DNA of 36,058 nt, taken from an uncultured Actinomycetes bacterium (GTDB taxonomy: Bacteria; Actinomycetota; Acidimicrobiia; Acidimicrobiales; Microtrichaceae). Both the position numbers and the translations under genes were made by a program. Where the stretch lies: contig CAIQNH010000119.1 in assembly GCA_903873135.1 (NCBI GenBank), positions 1 to 36,058 on the forward strand, in the 5' to 3' direction. Positions 8,133-18,816 of this stretch are shown here, one piece after another. The notes below the pieces were generated by a model, which had not been told where the DNA came from, made no database searches, and worked only from the letters and a program-made list of their open reading frames with translations. The stretch's first letter is position 1; each line of letters starts with the position of its first letter.

Positions 8133-10612
8133 CAGGCGAGCTCCACCCTGACGTCGCAGGCGACCTCGTCGGCGGACAGGAGCGTGATCGGGTCGGAGCC
8201 CTCGAGCCGGTGGACCAGGTGCGCCGTGCCCCTCGGGATCCCTGCGCTCACCCGGGCCGGGAGGGTGGACGACCCCCGTTCGCCGCGGACGACCAACGGC
8301 GTCCCGTCCTCGACGCCGAGGCGCTCGGCGTCACCCACCGAGATCCCCACGGTGGGGGTGCGGGACAAGCCGGCCATGGACTCGGAGCGGCCGAGCAGCT
8401 CCCCCTCGTCGTAGAGCTCCCGGCTGAGCACGAGTCGGAGCGAGTAGCTGTCGACCTGCGGCACCGGTGCCGGGGTCCCCGGGTCGAACCCGCCGCCGGT
8501 CAGGTCCACCAGCACGCCGTCGTCGGCGGCCTCGAGCTCGGCCCACGTGGTCCCGGCGAGCCGGGGGGAGCCGGCCACCAGCTCGTCACGGAGGGCCTCC
8601 ACCGACGTGGCCGACCAGGTGGCCCCCAGGCGTCGGGCCAGCTCGACGGCGACCGCCCAGTCGGCCCGGGCGGTCCCGGGTGGGGTCACCTTGGGTCGAA
8701 CCCGACTGACCCGACCCTCGAGGTTCGTGGTGCTGCCGTCGACCTCACCGAGCATCGCTGCCGGCAGGACGACGTCGGCCCGGAGGACCGAGGGCGTCGG
8801 GAAGGAGTCGATCGCCACGATGGTCCCGACCCGGTCGAGCGCACGCTCGGCGAGCGCCCGGTCCGGGGCGTCACGCAGCGGGTCGGCACCGAGGAGCACC
8901 AGGGTCGAGATCGCGCCGTCGGCGGCGGCGGCCAGGATGCCCATCGCGTCCGCACCGACCTCGGTCGGCACGGTGGACCAGACCCCGGACCACCCGGCGT
9001 CCCCGTCGAGTCGGCCGCCCCCCGGCAGGCGACCCGGTGCCATGCCCGCCGTCACGGCGCCCCGCACGTTGCCGCGCCGGACCGCCGGGAGGAACCGCAC
9101 GCCGGGCAGGGCGCTGAGCGCCGCTGCGGCGTCGAGGACGACCTGCGGGGACTCGGCCAGGTTCGCCCGACCGAGCACCACCGTCACCGGACCGTCGGCC
9201 GCACCGAGGACCGCTGCGGCGGCTCGGAGATCGTCGGCGGACACGCCGGCCACACCGTCGGCGGGGGCGTCACCTGCGACCAGCGCCTCGGCCACGGCGG
9301 CCAGCTCGCCCGGTCGGGGTCGCACCCCGGCGGCCGAGTAGGGCGTCAGGCTCGTGGAGGTCGGGGTGACCTCGACGATCCGGACCCGGTCGCGCTGGGC
9401 GGCGTGCTTGAGGCGCAGGAAGAGGACGGGGAGCTCCTCCTTGGGGTCCGGACCCACGTAGAGGACGGTCCCACCCGGTCGGCACACCTCGTCGATCGTC
9501 GCCCCCGGCAGGTCGAACACCGCGGCGGGCAGGCCGTCGCCGAGCTGGGCGTCGACGTGGTCGGTCCCGACGACTCCCTTGGCGAGCGCCGCCCAGGCGT
9601 AGGCCGACTCGTCGGTCGAACGGGAGCCGCCGAGGACGGCCACGCTCGACGGGTCGGCGGAGCCGAGTGCGTCGGCCACGGCGGCGAGCGCCTCGGACCA
9701 CCGCACCGGTTCGAGGGAGCCGTCCGCACCACGCCGCAACGGCTCGGTGAGCCGGTCCTCGCTGTTGGTCGCCTCGAACGCGAACCGGCCGGCGTCGCAG
9801 AGCCAGGACCAGTTGACCGGGTCGGCGTCGACGCCGTTGATCCGCAGCATCCGGTCACGACTCGACTCGAGGGTCACCCGGCAGCCGACCGAGCAGACCG
9901 TGCAGGTCGACTCGGTGCGCTCCAGGTCCCACGGCCGCGCCCGGAACCGGTACGGCGTGGCCGTCAGCGCACCCACCGGGCAGATCTGCACCGTGTTGCC
10001 CGAGAAGTAGGAGCTGAACGGATCGCCGGGGAAGGTGTTCACCTCGGTGTTGGAACCCCGGTTGATGAAGTGGATCAACGGGTCGTCGGTGACCTCGGAG
10101 GCGAACCGGGTGCAGCGGTCGCAGAGGATGCAGCGCTCACGGTCGAGCAGCACCAGCGGCGAGATCTCGATCGGCTTCTCGTAGTGCCGCTTCTCCTCCA
10201 CCCAGCGGGACTCACCCGGCCCGTAGGCCATGGTCTGGTCCTGCAGCGGACACTCCCCACCCTTGTCGCAGACGGGGCAGTCGAGCGGGTGGTTGGCGAG
10301 CAGGAACTCGAGCACGCCGTCCTGGGCCTTGGTGACCCGCTCGCTGGTCGTCTCCACCACCATGTCGGGAGCCGTGGGGATCATGCAGCTCGGCTGCAGG
10401 GCCGGACCGCGACCGGTGTCGACCTCGACGAGGCACATCCGACACATGCCCACCGGCTCCATGCGGGGGTGGTAGCAGAACCGCGGGATGTAGGCGTCGT
10501 TGCGCTCGCACGCGTCGATCAGCAGTTCGCCGCGCTGCACCTCCACCTGACGACCGTCGACGGTGATCGTGACGGGGTCGGTGACCTCGATCGGGCGGGG
10601 GCGCTCAGACAC
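8132..10612 (-). CDS. nuoG: NADH-quinone oxidoreductase subunit G
   Basis: Largest peripheral subunit of complex I, 826 residues, which carries electrons from NuoF/NuoE toward NuoI. All cluster ligands can be placed: the 2Fe-2S site Cys46, 57, 60 and 76; N5 with His108, Cys112, 115 and 121; N4 with Cys161, 164, 167 and 211. The optional off-path cluster N7 is also complete, with Cys237, 240 and 244 followed, 27 residues later, by Cys272. The C-terminal two thirds is the molybdopterin-oxidoreductase-like domain, which has no cofactor in complex I. Start is GTG at 10612, overlapping the nuoF end by eight bases; no nearby ATG fits better. Confidence 0.96.
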   Translation of the reverse strand: MSERPRPIEVTDPVTITVDGRQVEVQRGELLIDACERNDAYIPRFCYHPRMEPVGMCRMCLVEVDTGRGPALQPSCMIPTAPDMVVETTSERVTKAQDGVLEFLLANHPLDCPVCDKGGECPLQDQTMAYGPGESRWVEEKRHYEKPIEISPLVLLDRERCILCDRCTRFASEVTDDPLIHFINRGSNTEVNTFPGDPFSSYFSGNTVQICPVGALTATPYRFRARPWDLERTESTCTVCSVGCRVTLESSRDRMLRINGVDADPVNWSWLCDAGRFAFEATNSEDRLTEPLRRGADGSLEPVRWSEALAAVADALGSADPSSVAVLGGSRSTDESAYAWAALAKGVVGTDHVDAQLGDGLPAAVFDLPGATIDEVCRPGGTVLYVGPDPKEELPVLFLRLKHAAQRDRVRIVEVTPTSTSLTPYSAAGVRPRPGELAAVAEALVAGDAPADGVAGVSADDLRAAAAVLGAADGPVTVVLGRANLAESPQVVLDAAAALSALPGVRFLPAVRRGNVRGAVTAGMAPGRLPGGGRLDGDAGWSGVWSTVPTEVGADAMGILAAAADGAISTLVLLGADPLRDAPDRALAERALDRVGTIVAIDSFPTPSVLRADVVLPAAMLGEVDGSTTNLEGRVSRVRPKVTPPGTARADWAVAVELARRLGATWSATSVEALRDELVAGSPRLAGTTWAELEAADDGVLVDLTGGGFDPGTPAPVPQVDSYSLRLVLSRELYDEGELLGRSESMAGLSRTPTVGISVGDAERLGVEDGTPLVVRGERGSSTLPARVSAGIPRGTAHLVHRLEGSDPITLLSADEVACDVRVELA

Positions 10613-12020
10613 CGTCGCCTCCCGATCCGGCAGCAGCCACCGGGATCAGGTCCCGCCGGGTGATGCGGGCCTCGAACTCGTTGCGGAACCGGCGGATGGC
10701 CGAGGTGATGGGCGCCACCGACGACGGTCCGAGCGGGCAGATCGTCGTCTGCTTGGGCGGGAACGGCACCGCCTCGAGGCCGTGTTCCGGGTCGGCGGCG
10801 ACGGGGTACGGACCGGGGCTGATGTTGTCGGCCACGTCGAGGAGCAGGTCGATGTCCGACGGGCGGCCGTGACCCTCGAGGATCCGCTCGAGGATCTTCT
10901 CCTCCCAGGTGGTGCCCTCACGGCACGGGGTGCACTTGCCGCAGGACTCGCGAGCGAAGAACCGCACCAGCGAGTAGCACGCCTCCACGGCGTCGGTGGT
11001 CTCGTCCATCACGACCACCGCACCGGAGCCGAGCATGGAGCCGGCAGCACCGACGGGCTTGGCCTCGAGCGGCAGGTCGATCTGCTCGGGGAAGAACCAC
11101 GGTGCCGAGGCGCCCCCCGGGATGAACATCTTGAGCTCGTTGCCGTCCCGGATCCCGCCACCGTAGCGATCGTCGTGGAACAGGTCCCGGAAGGTCGTGG
11201 TCCCCTGCGGCACCTCGTACACACCGGGGCGACGGACGTGGCCCGACAGCGCGATCAGCCGCGTCCCGGGCGACGTCTCGGTGCCGACGGCCCGGTAGGC
11301 GTCGACGCCGTGGTGGAGGATCCACGGGAGGTTCGAGAGCGTCTCGACGTTGTTGACGATGGTGGGCTGCATGTAGAGCCCCTTGGCCGCCGGGAAGAAC
11401 GGCGGCTTGAGCCGCGGCATGCCCCGGTTACCCTCGAGCGACTCGATCAGCGCCGTCTCCTCGCCGACGATGTACGCCCCCGCACCCCAGTGGAGGACCA
11501 CGTCGACGCTGAAGTCGGTGCCCATGATGTTGCGACCGACGAGTCCGGCGGCCAGGGCCTCGTTGAGGGCGCCGGCGATGCGCTCCTGCGCGTGGGGCAT
11601 CTCGCCGCGGACGTACAGGAAGACCTGGGCGGCGCCGATCGCGTAGGCCGCCACGAGCGCACCCTCGATCAACTGGTGCGGGTCACGCTCCATGAGGAGG
11701 CGGTCCTTGAACGTCCCCGGTTCGGACTCGTCGCCGTTGACCACGACGTAGCGGGGCCAGACACCCGGCGGGCAGAAGCCCCACTTCACACCGGCCGGGA
11801 AACCAGCGCCTCCCCGGCCGAGGAGCGTGGCGGACGCCACCGTCTCCCGGACCTCGTCCGGCGTCCGGTCCAGCGCGGCGGCCAGTCCGGCGTAGCCGGG
11901 GAAGGAACCGGAGTTCCGGTAGACGTCGAGGGTGTGGGCCTCGGGGACGTCGAAGCGGGACGAGACGATGAGCGGGGTGTCCCCCGATCCGCCGGTCCGC
12001 TCCGCGGGTGCGTCGCTCAC
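10605..12020 (-). CDS. nuoF: NADH-quinone oxidoreductase subunit F
   Basis: NADH- and FMN-binding subunit of complex I, 471 residues. The FMN/NADH glycine-rich motif GRGGAGFPAGVKWGF (about 69-82) is followed by VVNGDESEPGTFKDRLLME. The N3 4Fe-4S ligands are Cys360, 363 and 366 (ESCGKCTPC) and Cys428. The gap from the third to the fourth ligand is 61 residues, about 21 more than in the E. coli or Thermus proteins; the extra part is Pro-rich (SPGPYP to PFPPKQ). The start is GTG at 12020, overlapping the nuoE stop in GTGA; the frame is open further upstream but reads shadow sequence of nuoE. Confidence 0.95.
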   Translation of the reverse strand: MSDAPAERTGGSGDTPLIVSSRFDVPEAHTLDVYRNSGSFPGYAGLAAALDRTPDEVRETVASATLLGRGGAGFPAGVKWGFCPPGVWPRYVVVNGDESEPGTFKDRLLMERDPHQLIEGALVAAYAIGAAQVFLYVRGEMPHAQERIAGALNEALAAGLVGRNIMGTDFSVDVVLHWGAGAYIVGEETALIESLEGNRGMPRLKPPFFPAAKGLYMQPTIVNNVETLSNLPWILHHGVDAYRAVGTETSPGTRLIALSGHVRRPGVYEVPQGTTTFRDLFHDDRYGGGIRDGNELKMFIPGGASAPWFFPEQIDLPLEAKPVGAAGSMLGSGAVVVMDETTDAVEACYSLVRFFARESCGKCTPCREGTTWEEKILERILEGHGRPSDIDLLLDVADNISPGPYPVAADPEHGLEAVPFPPKQTTICPLGPSSVAPITSAIRRFRNEFEARITRRDLIPVAAAGSGGDGV

Positions 12021-12646
12021 GATGCTCCCTCCTCGGCCGTCGCGTTGCGGGCGAACCACACGGGTTCGACCTGCTGCTCCGGCGGCGTCACGTTGGCGAG
12101 GTCGTCCGGCCCGAGTTCCTGGCGCACGAGCCCCAGCGTCCCGTGCGGGGGGAACTCCTCGGCCCGGCCGGTCCCGGCGCGCAGGTCGTCGATCAGGGCG
12201 TCGAGCAGGTCGGCGTCGACCCGCTCCACGTAGCGGTAGTTGACCTGCAGCGCCGGCGCCTCGGTGCACGCAGCGATGCACTCGACGTCCTCGAGCGTCA
12301 CCTGACCGTCGGCGGTGGTGCCACCCGCCCGCACCCCGAGCCGCTCCTCGGCCCGGGCGAGCAGGTCGGCCGCGCCGACGATCCGGCACGAGATGTTGGT
12401 GCAGATGTTCAGGCAGTAGCGGCCGACGGGATGCAGCTTGAACATCTCGTAGAAGCTCGCCGTGCCCAGGACCTCCGCCGGCGTGCAGCCGACGAGCTCG
12501 GCCACGTGCTCCATGGCGTCGGTGGCCAGGTGGCCGTCCTGCTCCTGCGCCAGGTGGCACAGGGGGATCGTCGCCGACTTGGGCACCGGGTACCGGGCCA
12601 CGATGCGGCGTGCGAGCGCCTCGTTCTCCGGGGTGAACCTCGCCAC
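12017..12646 (-). CDS. nuoE: NADH-quinone oxidoreductase subunit E
   Basis: Thioredoxin-fold 2Fe-2S subunit (cluster N1a) of complex I that pairs with NuoF; 209 residues. Ligands are Cys82 and Cys87 (CTNISC, C-x4-C) and Cys123 and Cys127 (CIAAC, C-x3-C). The N-terminal helical region and HLAQEQDGHLATDAMEHVAE are typical. The start is GTG at 12646, supported by a strong Shine-Dalgarno AGGAGG with six bases between, 13 bases after the nuoD stop. The C-terminal 55 residues or so beyond the fold are polar and not conserved in shorter family members. Identity is secure. Confidence 0.95.
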   Translation of the reverse strand: MARFTPENEALARRIVARYPVPKSATIPLCHLAQEQDGHLATDAMEHVAELVGCTPAEVLGTASFYEMFKLHPVGRYCLNICTNISCRIVGAADLLARAEERLGVRAGGTTADGQVTLEDVECIAACTEAPALQVNYRYVERVDADLLDALIDDLRAGTGRAEEFPPHGTLGLVRQELGPDDLANVTPPEQQVEPVWFARNATAEEGAS

Positions 12647-12659
12647 GGACGCCCTCCTC

Positions 12660-13994
12660 TCAGCGATCCACGTCGCCCATGATCGGGTCGACCGACGACA
12701 CGATGGCGACCGTGTCGGCGATGAGCGAGCCCTGCATGAGGTGCGGGAGTGTCTGGAGGTTCACGAAGCTCGGCGCTCGGATGTGCATGCGGACGGGATG
12801 GGACGACCCGTCGGAGACCAGGTAGCAGCCGAGCTCCCCCCGAGGGTTCTCCACCGCCACGTAGACCTCACCCTCGGGAACCTTGAAGCCCTCGGTGAAG
12901 ATCTTGAAGTGGTGGATGAGCGCCTCCATGGACTCGTCGATCCGAGCCCTCGGCGGCGGGGTCACCTTCTTGTCCTGGATCCGGTAGTCGCCAGGGGGCA
13001 TCTTGTCCATGCACTGCCGGACGATGCGAATCGACTCGCGGATCTCGGCCAGGCGGATGCTGTACCGGTCGAAGCTGTCACCGTGGGTCCCCACGATGAC
13101 GTCGAAGTCGAGCTGGTCGTAGCAGAGGTAGGGCAGGTCCCGACGCAGGTCCCACGCGTAGCCGGTCGACCGGAGGATCGGGCCGGTGGCCCCCAGCGAG
13201 ATCGCCTCCTCGGCGGTGATCACGCCCACCCCCTGCAGCCGGTCACGCCAGATGGGCTGGCCGGTCATCAGGGTGTCGAACTCCTCGAGTCGCTCCGGGA
13301 GCACCGACAGGACGCGATCGAGTTCGTCCTCCCACCCGTCGGGCAGGTCGGCGGCCACGCCACCCGGCCGGATGTAGTTGTGGTTCATCCGCAGTCCGGT
13401 CACCTGCTCCAGGAACCGGAGGAGCTCCTCGCGCTCGCGCCAGCCGTACAGCATCATGCCGACCGCGCCCAGATCCATCCCGTTCGTGGCCATGAACAGC
13501 ATGTGGGAGGAGATCCGGTTGACCTCGCACATCAGGGTGCGGATCCACTGGGCCCGCTCGGGAACCTCGACGCCGAGGAGCTGCTCGGTGGCCATGGAGA
13601 ACACCAGCTCGTTGAAGAGCGGGGCGGCGTAGTCCATCCGGGTCACGTTGGTCGGACCCTGCAGGTACGTGAGCTGCTCGGCGGTCTTCTCCATCCCGGT
13701 GTGGAGGTAGCCCACGACCGGGCGGGACCGGGTGATCTCCTCGCCGTCGAGCTCCAGGACCAGCCGCAGCACGCCGTGGGTCGACGGGTGCTGGGGGCCC
13801 ATGTTCATGATCATCCGCTCGCCCAGACCCTCGTCGGTGGGCGGCTGGTAGCCGGAGCGCTCCTCGGCCTCCGTGGCGGAGAGTCGCAGCACGGCGTCGT
13901 CGGTGGCCAGACGCGTCCGGGCCTCGTCGAGGACGGACAGGTCCACGACGGCGTCGGCGTCGTCCACGGTGGTCGGGTCCACGACCTGGCTCAC
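12660..13994 (-). CDS. nuoD: NADH-quinone oxidoreductase subunit D
   Basis: Quinone-site subunit of complex I, related to the large subunit of NiFe hydrogenases but without the metal ligands; 444 residues. The conserved NMGPQHPSTHGVLRLVLELDGE stretch (about 63-85) holds the quinone-contact histidine, and later blocks such as GFLHTGMEK-like VVGYLHTGMEKTAEQLTY and the C-terminal GVLGSVDPIMGDVDR-like end (VSSVDPIMGDVDR) match the family. It is a separate gene from nuoC, as in most bacteria and unlike E. coli. The start is GTG at 13994, overlapping the nuoC stop (GTGA). The first 55 residues or so are an extension without recognised function. Confidence 0.96.
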   Translation of the reverse strand: MSQVVDPTTVDDADAVVDLSVLDEARTRLATDDAVLRLSATEAEERSGYQPPTDEGLGERMIMNMGPQHPSTHGVLRLVLELDGEEITRSRPVVGYLHTGMEKTAEQLTYLQGPTNVTRMDYAAPLFNELVFSMATEQLLGVEVPERAQWIRTLMCEVNRISSHMLFMATNGMDLGAVGMMLYGWREREELLRFLEQVTGLRMNHNYIRPGGVAADLPDGWEDELDRVLSVLPERLEEFDTLMTGQPIWRDRLQGVGVITAEEAISLGATGPILRSTGYAWDLRRDLPYLCYDQLDFDVIVGTHGDSFDRYSIRLAEIRESIRIVRQCMDKMPPGDYRIQDKKVTPPPRARIDESMEALIHHFKIFTEGFKVPEGEVYVAVENPRGELGCYLVSDGSSHPVRMHIRAPSFVNLQTLPHLMQGSLIADTVAIVSSVDPIMGDVDR

Positions 13995-14533
13995 GGTCTC
14001 GCTCCCCCGCTGGCGGTCGGGTCCTTGAACTGCACCGGGATCCGACCCACCGACTCGTCCTTGCGCAGCGGGTGGCCGACCCAGTCGTCGGGCAGCAGGA
14101 TCCGGCTCAGGTCCGGGTGTCCGCTGAAGACGATCCCGAGCAGATCGTGGGTCTCACGCTCCGAGGCCTCCAGCCCGGGGTGGACCTCGAACAACGACGG
14201 CACGACGGCGTCGTCCTCCGGCACCTGCAACCGGATCCTCGTCCGACGCCGGTTGCGGTGGTCGAGCAGGTTGACGACCACCTCGAAACGCTCCGGCTCG
14301 ACACCGGCCGGCAGACCGCGGCGACCGGGGTTGGTGAGGTGGTCGACGCCGCAGAGGTCCACCGCCACCCAGTAGCCCTCGGACCGGAGGCGCTCGACCA
14401 GACCGACGTACTCCCCACGAGCGGGGTGCAGGACCTCCTGCCCGTGCGACTCGGTGACGGGGACGCCGTGGCGGAGCTCCACCCGGGGCTCGGACGCCTC
14501 GGCAGGCGTGTCGGTGGTGTCGACCTCGCTCAC
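13991..14533 (-). CDS. nuoC: NADH-quinone oxidoreductase subunit C
   Basis: Peripheral-arm subunit (30-kDa family) of complex I with no cofactor, 180 residues. The family signature is clear near the C-terminal half: SERETHDLLGIVFSGHPDL then SRILLPDDWVGHPLRKDE. It interacts with NuoD and NuoB near the quinone site. The start is GTG at 14533, 13 bases after the nuoB stop; no good Shine-Dalgarno is visible, so translation may depend on coupling with nuoB. The first 30 residues are polar and variable, so a slightly later start is possible. Confidence 0.93.
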   Translation of the reverse strand: MSEVDTTDTPAEASEPRVELRHGVPVTESHGQEVLHPARGEYVGLVERLRSEGYWVAVDLCGVDHLTNPGRRGLPAGVEPERFEVVVNLLDHRNRRRTRIRLQVPEDDAVVPSLFEVHPGLEASERETHDLLGIVFSGHPDLSRILLPDDWVGHPLRKDESVGRIPVQFKDPTASGGARP

Positions 14534-14546
14534 GGGTTGGGACCGA

Positions 14547-15151
<605 letters not shown>

Positions 15152-15152
<1 letters not shown>

Positions 15153-15619
15153 CAGGCCGCCACCTCCCGGGAGTCGGCACGACCCTCGCTGCCCACCCGA
15201 CGGATCGTCGTCGAGGAGGTCCGGCCCGGCTCGGACCGGAGACGGGTGCGTCGGGCCCGCACCACCGGACCCCACTCGAGGGCCCCGTTGCGGATCAGGT
15301 ACAGGAACGACTCGAACACGGCGACGGCGAAGATGCCGATGGCCACGAGACCGAACGCGCCCAACTGACCGGCGACCTGGGTGAACGGGTAGAAGAAGAT
15401 GATCTCGATGTCGAAGACGATGAAGATCATGGCGATCAGGAAGAACCGGACGGGGAAGCGCTCCGGCGGATCGGCCTGGTCCACGATGCCGCACTCGTAG
15501 GGAGAGACCTTCACCGGGTTCGGACGACGCGGCTGGAGCAGGCTCGACGCCACGAAACTCAGGGCCGCGAACAGCGCGGCCAGCACGATCATGGCCACGA
15601 TCGGCAGGTACTGGCCCAC
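15152..15619 (-). CDS. nuoA: NADH-quinone oxidoreductase subunit A
   Basis: Small three-helix membrane subunit of complex I, 155 residues from the chosen start. The conserved loop is seen as [23 protein letters not shown], with the Cys that lies close to the quinone channel, followed by the acidic helix [11 protein letters not shown]. The start is taken as GTG at 15619, two bases after the TAA stop of the preceding gene; an ATG at 15664 would overlap that gene by 43 bases and add 15 residues with no family support. The C-terminal 40 residues are polar, with many Arg and Ser. It opens the nuo section of the operon. Confidence 0.93.
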
Positions 15620-15621
15620 GG

Positions 15622-16614
15622 TTACGGCACTCCGGCCGGCAACTCGGCCGTGGACGGGTCCCACTCCGCCCGCACCGCCATCGCCCGCTTGTCACGGTTG
15701 TGGAGCATCCACACCAGGGCGAAGAAGATGATGCCCGAGAACAGGGTGAAGAGGAACGGGATCAGCCGACGGGTCCCCAGGTTGCGGAGCAGCACCACCG
15801 TGACGGTGTCGGCCTCCTCGTCGATCTTGGGCGGAGGTGGAGCCTCGCCGGGGGCGACGATCTGGGGCACGTTCTTCTGCACCGTGACCGCCGCGTACAG
15901 CGGTGGGTTCTTGGGTTCGAACACGGTGACGACCCGCCGCCACGCCTTGTCGAGCAGCGACCGCTCACCCTTGACGGTCTCGGGTTCCGAGGCCGACTTC
16001 CCGCCGAAGAAGAACACGTCCTTGACCGTGTAGACGGAGGAGGAGGTGGACTCGCCGAACGCCTTCGACTCCGCCAGGAGGGCGTCGGCGGCGGCCACCG
16101 CGTCACCGCGGCGGGAGTCGGTCTCCGGGAGGATGCGCCACCCGTTGAGCTGGTCGTCGAGCTGGGACTTGAGCGACGGCGCCACCGTGACGGCGTCGGT
16201 GAGGGTCTCGGCCGTGAACCCCTCTCCCTCGGTCTCGGCGATCTGCTGGGCCAGGTCGGGGTTGGTGACCAGGTAGTCCGCCAGCAGGGTCTGCGGGTCG
16301 GGCAGCGCGTCGGAGGCGGGCAGCTGCTCCACGACCTCCGTGGCCACGGCCTCGGATCGGGAGAAGTTGACCTCCTTGGAGATCCACGACGGGTCCGCGC
16401 CCCGCAGGCCGATGCCGTAGATCCACCAGATGATCCCCATGGAGAACATCCACCCCATGAGGCCGGCCAGCGCGATCAGGAAGCCGTTGCGGACACCCGT
16501 GTTGGTGGCGAGCAGCAGGTAGACGGAGCCGCACAGCACGACCACGCCCACGGCGACCACGAGGGCGCCGCGGATGTTCGGGTCGAAGGCGATGGCGGAG
16601 AGCACGAGAGACAT
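15622..16614 (-). CDS. Unrecognised membrane protein between the bc and nuo gene sets
   Basis: I do not recognise this 330-residue protein. It has two hydrophobic helices near the N terminus (about 14-36 and 44-66), a roughly 215-residue soluble part with many Ala, Glu and Asp, and a third helix near 285-308 followed by a short basic-then-acidic tail. The soluble part contains short phrases resembling helical repeats ([20 protein letters not shown]) and a Pro-rich linker ([16 protein letters not shown]) before the last helix. No haem, iron-sulphur or nucleotide motif is visible. It lies between the cytochrome c gene (26-base gap) and nuoA (two-base gap), so it is surely co-transcribed; a role in assembly or in holding the two complexes together is conjecture. 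ATG start. Confidence 0.85.
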   Translation of the reverse strand: MSLVLSAIAFDPNIRGALVVAVGVVVLCGSVYLLLATNTGVRNGFLIALAGLMGWMFSMGIIWWIYGIGLRGADPSWISKEVNFSRSEAVATEVVEQLPASDALPDPQTLLADYLVTNPDLAQQIAETEGEGFTAETLTDAVTVAPSLKSQLDDQLNGWRILPETDSRRGDAVAAADALLAESKAFGESTSSSVYTVKDVFFFGGKSASEPETVKGERSLLDKAWRRVVTVFEPKNPPLYAAVTVQKNVPQIVAPGEAPPPPKIDEEADTVTVVLLRNLGTRRLIPFLFTLFSGIIFFALVWMLHNRDKRAMAVRAEWDPSTAELPAGVP

Positions 16615-16640
16615 TCAGGTTCCTGTGGACGACGCGAGGG

Positions 16641-17873
16641 TCACTCGCTGGGTGAAGGTCGCGGGACGTCGATGAACGACGGGGACTCGGCGGTACCGGC
16701 CACGGGCGACTTGACCGTGGATGCGTTGGAGAGGTTCCGCTCGTAGGTGACGATCGCCCAGACCTGCTCGGGGGTGAGCTGACCCTCCTTGCCCAGGTCG
16801 GGGATCCCCTCGTCCGAGCGTCCGGAGTTCCTGTTGACGCCGAAGCCCGGCATCTGCGGGTTGCCCTGCTTGCGGGAGAAGTAGAGCTTGCCGGAGTCCA
16901 TGCCCTTCCAGATCAGGTCGAAGTGCTGCTGCTCCGTGGCCTCGGCCTCGACGCCGACGAGACTCGGTCCGAACGATCCGTACTGGAGACGCTCGAACGG
17001 CTCCCAGCCCTTGCCGTAGCTGGCGCCGGCCACGTGGCACCGGGCGCAGGAGTAGGAACCGGCGGCGAGCTCCTGGTTGTTGAACAGGATCTCGCCGAGC
17101 TTGATCTCGTCGCCGCGGGAGAGACGGTTGGCGTCGACCGGCTCCACGTCGCCGTTGGGCGCCACGTCGGCGTTGGACCGCCGCACCTCCATCATGCGCT
17201 CGTAGAGGCCCGGGTCGATCCCCTTCACGAACTCGTCGACGGTGAGCCGCATCTCCTCGACCGGGAGCTGCACCGACCACAGGTAGTCGATCACCTCGTC
17301 GATCTGCTGGGTGGTGAGCGGACCGCCGCCCTCGGCACCCCAGGCGGCCATCGGCGAGCCGGGGCGGCCGTAGTTGAGGACGTAGCGGACCTGGTCCTCG
17401 TCGTAGCGGTACAGGACGTTGTTCAACGCCGGCGCGATCCAGTTCACCTGGGCCACGAAGCTGCCGCTCTGGTCGTTGATGACGAAGTTCGCCAGACCAC
17501 CCACGCCGGCACCGCCGTGGCAGTTCACGCACTGCGCACCGTTCTCGTAGATCTCCAGCCCACGACGCACGAACGTCTCGTCGAAGGTCTCGACGGCGCC
17601 CTCCTGGCGGCCCGGCTCACCGAGCCAGTAGAGCGGCAGTCCGACGGCGATCGTGGCGAGCAGCCCGAGCGCCGAGAACAGCGCCACGTTGAGCCGCTTG
17701 CCCTCGAGCTCCTCGTCGGGGGTGCCCGGCCGCCGGTTGGCCGCCAGCTCGATCTCGGAGCCGATCTCGTCACGGCCCGAGCGCAGGTTCACGAACAGCC
17801 ACAGCAGGAAGCCGATCACGACCAGCACCAGGATCACGAAGCCGATCGCCCGTTGGGTGGTTGCGAGGAACAT
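16641..17873 (-). CDS. Membrane-anchored two-haem cytochrome c of the bc complex
   Basis: Electron carrier subunit of the quinol oxidase-feeding bc complex, 410 residues. Two hydrophobic segments (about 9-29 and 63-84) precede two class I cytochrome c domains, with haem sites Cys115-Cys118-His119 (CVNCH) and Cys276-Cys279-His280 (CARCH). Likely methionine ligands are in GSPMAAWG and in the PQMPGFG region. Two haems on one subunit is the plan of actinobacterial QcrC, which passes electrons directly to the terminal oxidase; however, this protein has two N-terminal helices rather than one C-terminal anchor, so I do not assign the qcrC symbol. ATG start; 46 bases after the Rieske gene. Confidence 0.9.
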   Translation of the reverse strand: MFLATTQRAIGFVILVLVVIGFLLWLFVNLRSGRDEIGSEIELAANRRPGTPDEELEGKRLNVALFSALGLLATIAVGLPLYWLGEPGRQEGAVETFDETFVRRGLEIYENGAQCVNCHGGAGVGGLANFVINDQSGSFVAQVNWIAPALNNVLYRYDEDQVRYVLNYGRPGSPMAAWGAEGGGPLTTQQIDEVIDYLWSVQLPVEEMRLTVDEFVKGIDPGLYERMMEVRRSNADVAPNGDVEPVDANRLSRGDEIKLGEILFNNQELAAGSYSCARCHVAGASYGKGWEPFERLQYGSFGPSLVGVEAEATEQQHFDLIWKGMDSGKLYFSRKQGNPQMPGFGVNRNSGRSDEGIPDLGKEGQLTPEQVWAIVTYERNLSNASTVKSPVAGTAESPSFIDVPRPSPSE

Positions 17874-17919
17874 CAGGTCGTCGAGTTTCCTTCAGGAGAG
17901 GTGTCTGGTCGAATCCGGA

Positions 17920-18804
17920 TCAGCCGCTGTGGCCGCCCGAGGCGGCACCGATGCAGTTGGGACCCTCGGCCTCCTGGCCGGTGGTGTTGGTGCCGATCGG
18001 CGGGCCCTGGATCACCTGGCCGGTGTTGACCACGAGCACGCCGCCGTTGACCTCGGTGGCGAAGCGGTCCATGCCACGGGGTGCGGGACCGCCCTTCTTC
18101 TCGCCGGCCTGGTTGTACTGCGAGCCGTGGCACGGGCACTCGAACCACTGGGAGCTCTTGCAGTCCGGCACCCGGCAGCCCAGGTGCGGACACTTCTGGT
18201 AGAGCACGGCGATCCCGGCCTTGAGCGAGTTCAGCACGGGAGCGGAGTAGACCTGCTCGGCCTTCGGGAGCGCTGCCGACGGGTAGTTCGTCAGCCACAT
18301 GCGGCCCTCGGGCTTGTAGAGGAACCCGCCGCCCTTCTCGATCTCGGACTTGAGGTCCGCCACCGACCCGACCCGGATCTTGGAGCCGAACCCGCCGCCG
18401 CCGGAGGGCCACAGGAAGCCGACGATCGCCACGCCGAACACGGTGAGTCCCAGCCCGAACAGAGCGAACACGCCACGGTTGAGGAACTGACGTCGGGTGA
18501 CGCCGTAGGTCTCCGGGTCCGGCGGCACGAACACCGCCGGCGGAGCGGAGTCGTCGACGTTCGCCACGGCACCGGCGCCGACCCGGGCCAGAGCGGCGCT
18601 CCGCTCGACCTCGGCGCCGGACACCGGGGTGTCGACCACCGAGGAGGCCTCGGCCTTGCGGGCCGCAGCGTCGCGCTGCTTGGTCTCCCGGGCCAGGGTG
18701 CCGACGGCAGCGTCGACGTCCCGGCGGCGGATGGCACCGGCCAGGGCGACCGCGGCGAGCACCACGACCACCAGGACCGACAGGAGGATGAAGACACCGT
18801 TCAC
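17920..18804 (-). CDS. Rieske iron-sulphur protein of the bc complex
   Basis: The 2Fe-2S subunit that takes the first electron from quinol; 294 residues. The Rieske boxes are CPHLGC (Cys205, His207, Cys210) and CPCHGS (Cys223, Cys225, His226). By family rule the ligands are Cys205, His207, Cys223 and His226, with a Cys210-Cys225 disulphide. An extra Cys215 lies between them. There are two membrane segments: one at residues 4-24 and one at about 111-132, the latter preceded by a twin-arginine signal-like TRRQFLNR, as expected for Tat-exported Rieske proteins. Start is GTG at 18804, with GAGGTG overlapping the stop of the preceding gene as Shine-Dalgarno. Confidence 0.93.
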   Translation of the reverse strand: MNGVFILLSVLVVVVLAAVALAGAIRRRDVDAAVGTLARETKQRDAAARKAEASSVVDTPVSGAEVERSAALARVGAGAVANVDDSAPPAVFVPPDPETYGVTRRQFLNRGVFALFGLGLTVFGVAIVGFLWPSGGGGFGSKIRVGSVADLKSEIEKGGGFLYKPEGRMWLTNYPSAALPKAEQVYSAPVLNSLKAGIAVLYQKCPHLGCRVPDCKSSQWFECPCHGSQYNQAGEKKGGPAPRGMDRFATEVNGGVLVVNTGQVIQGPPIGTNTTGQEAEGPNCIGAASGGHSG

Positions 18805-18816
18805 TTCGCAGTCACC

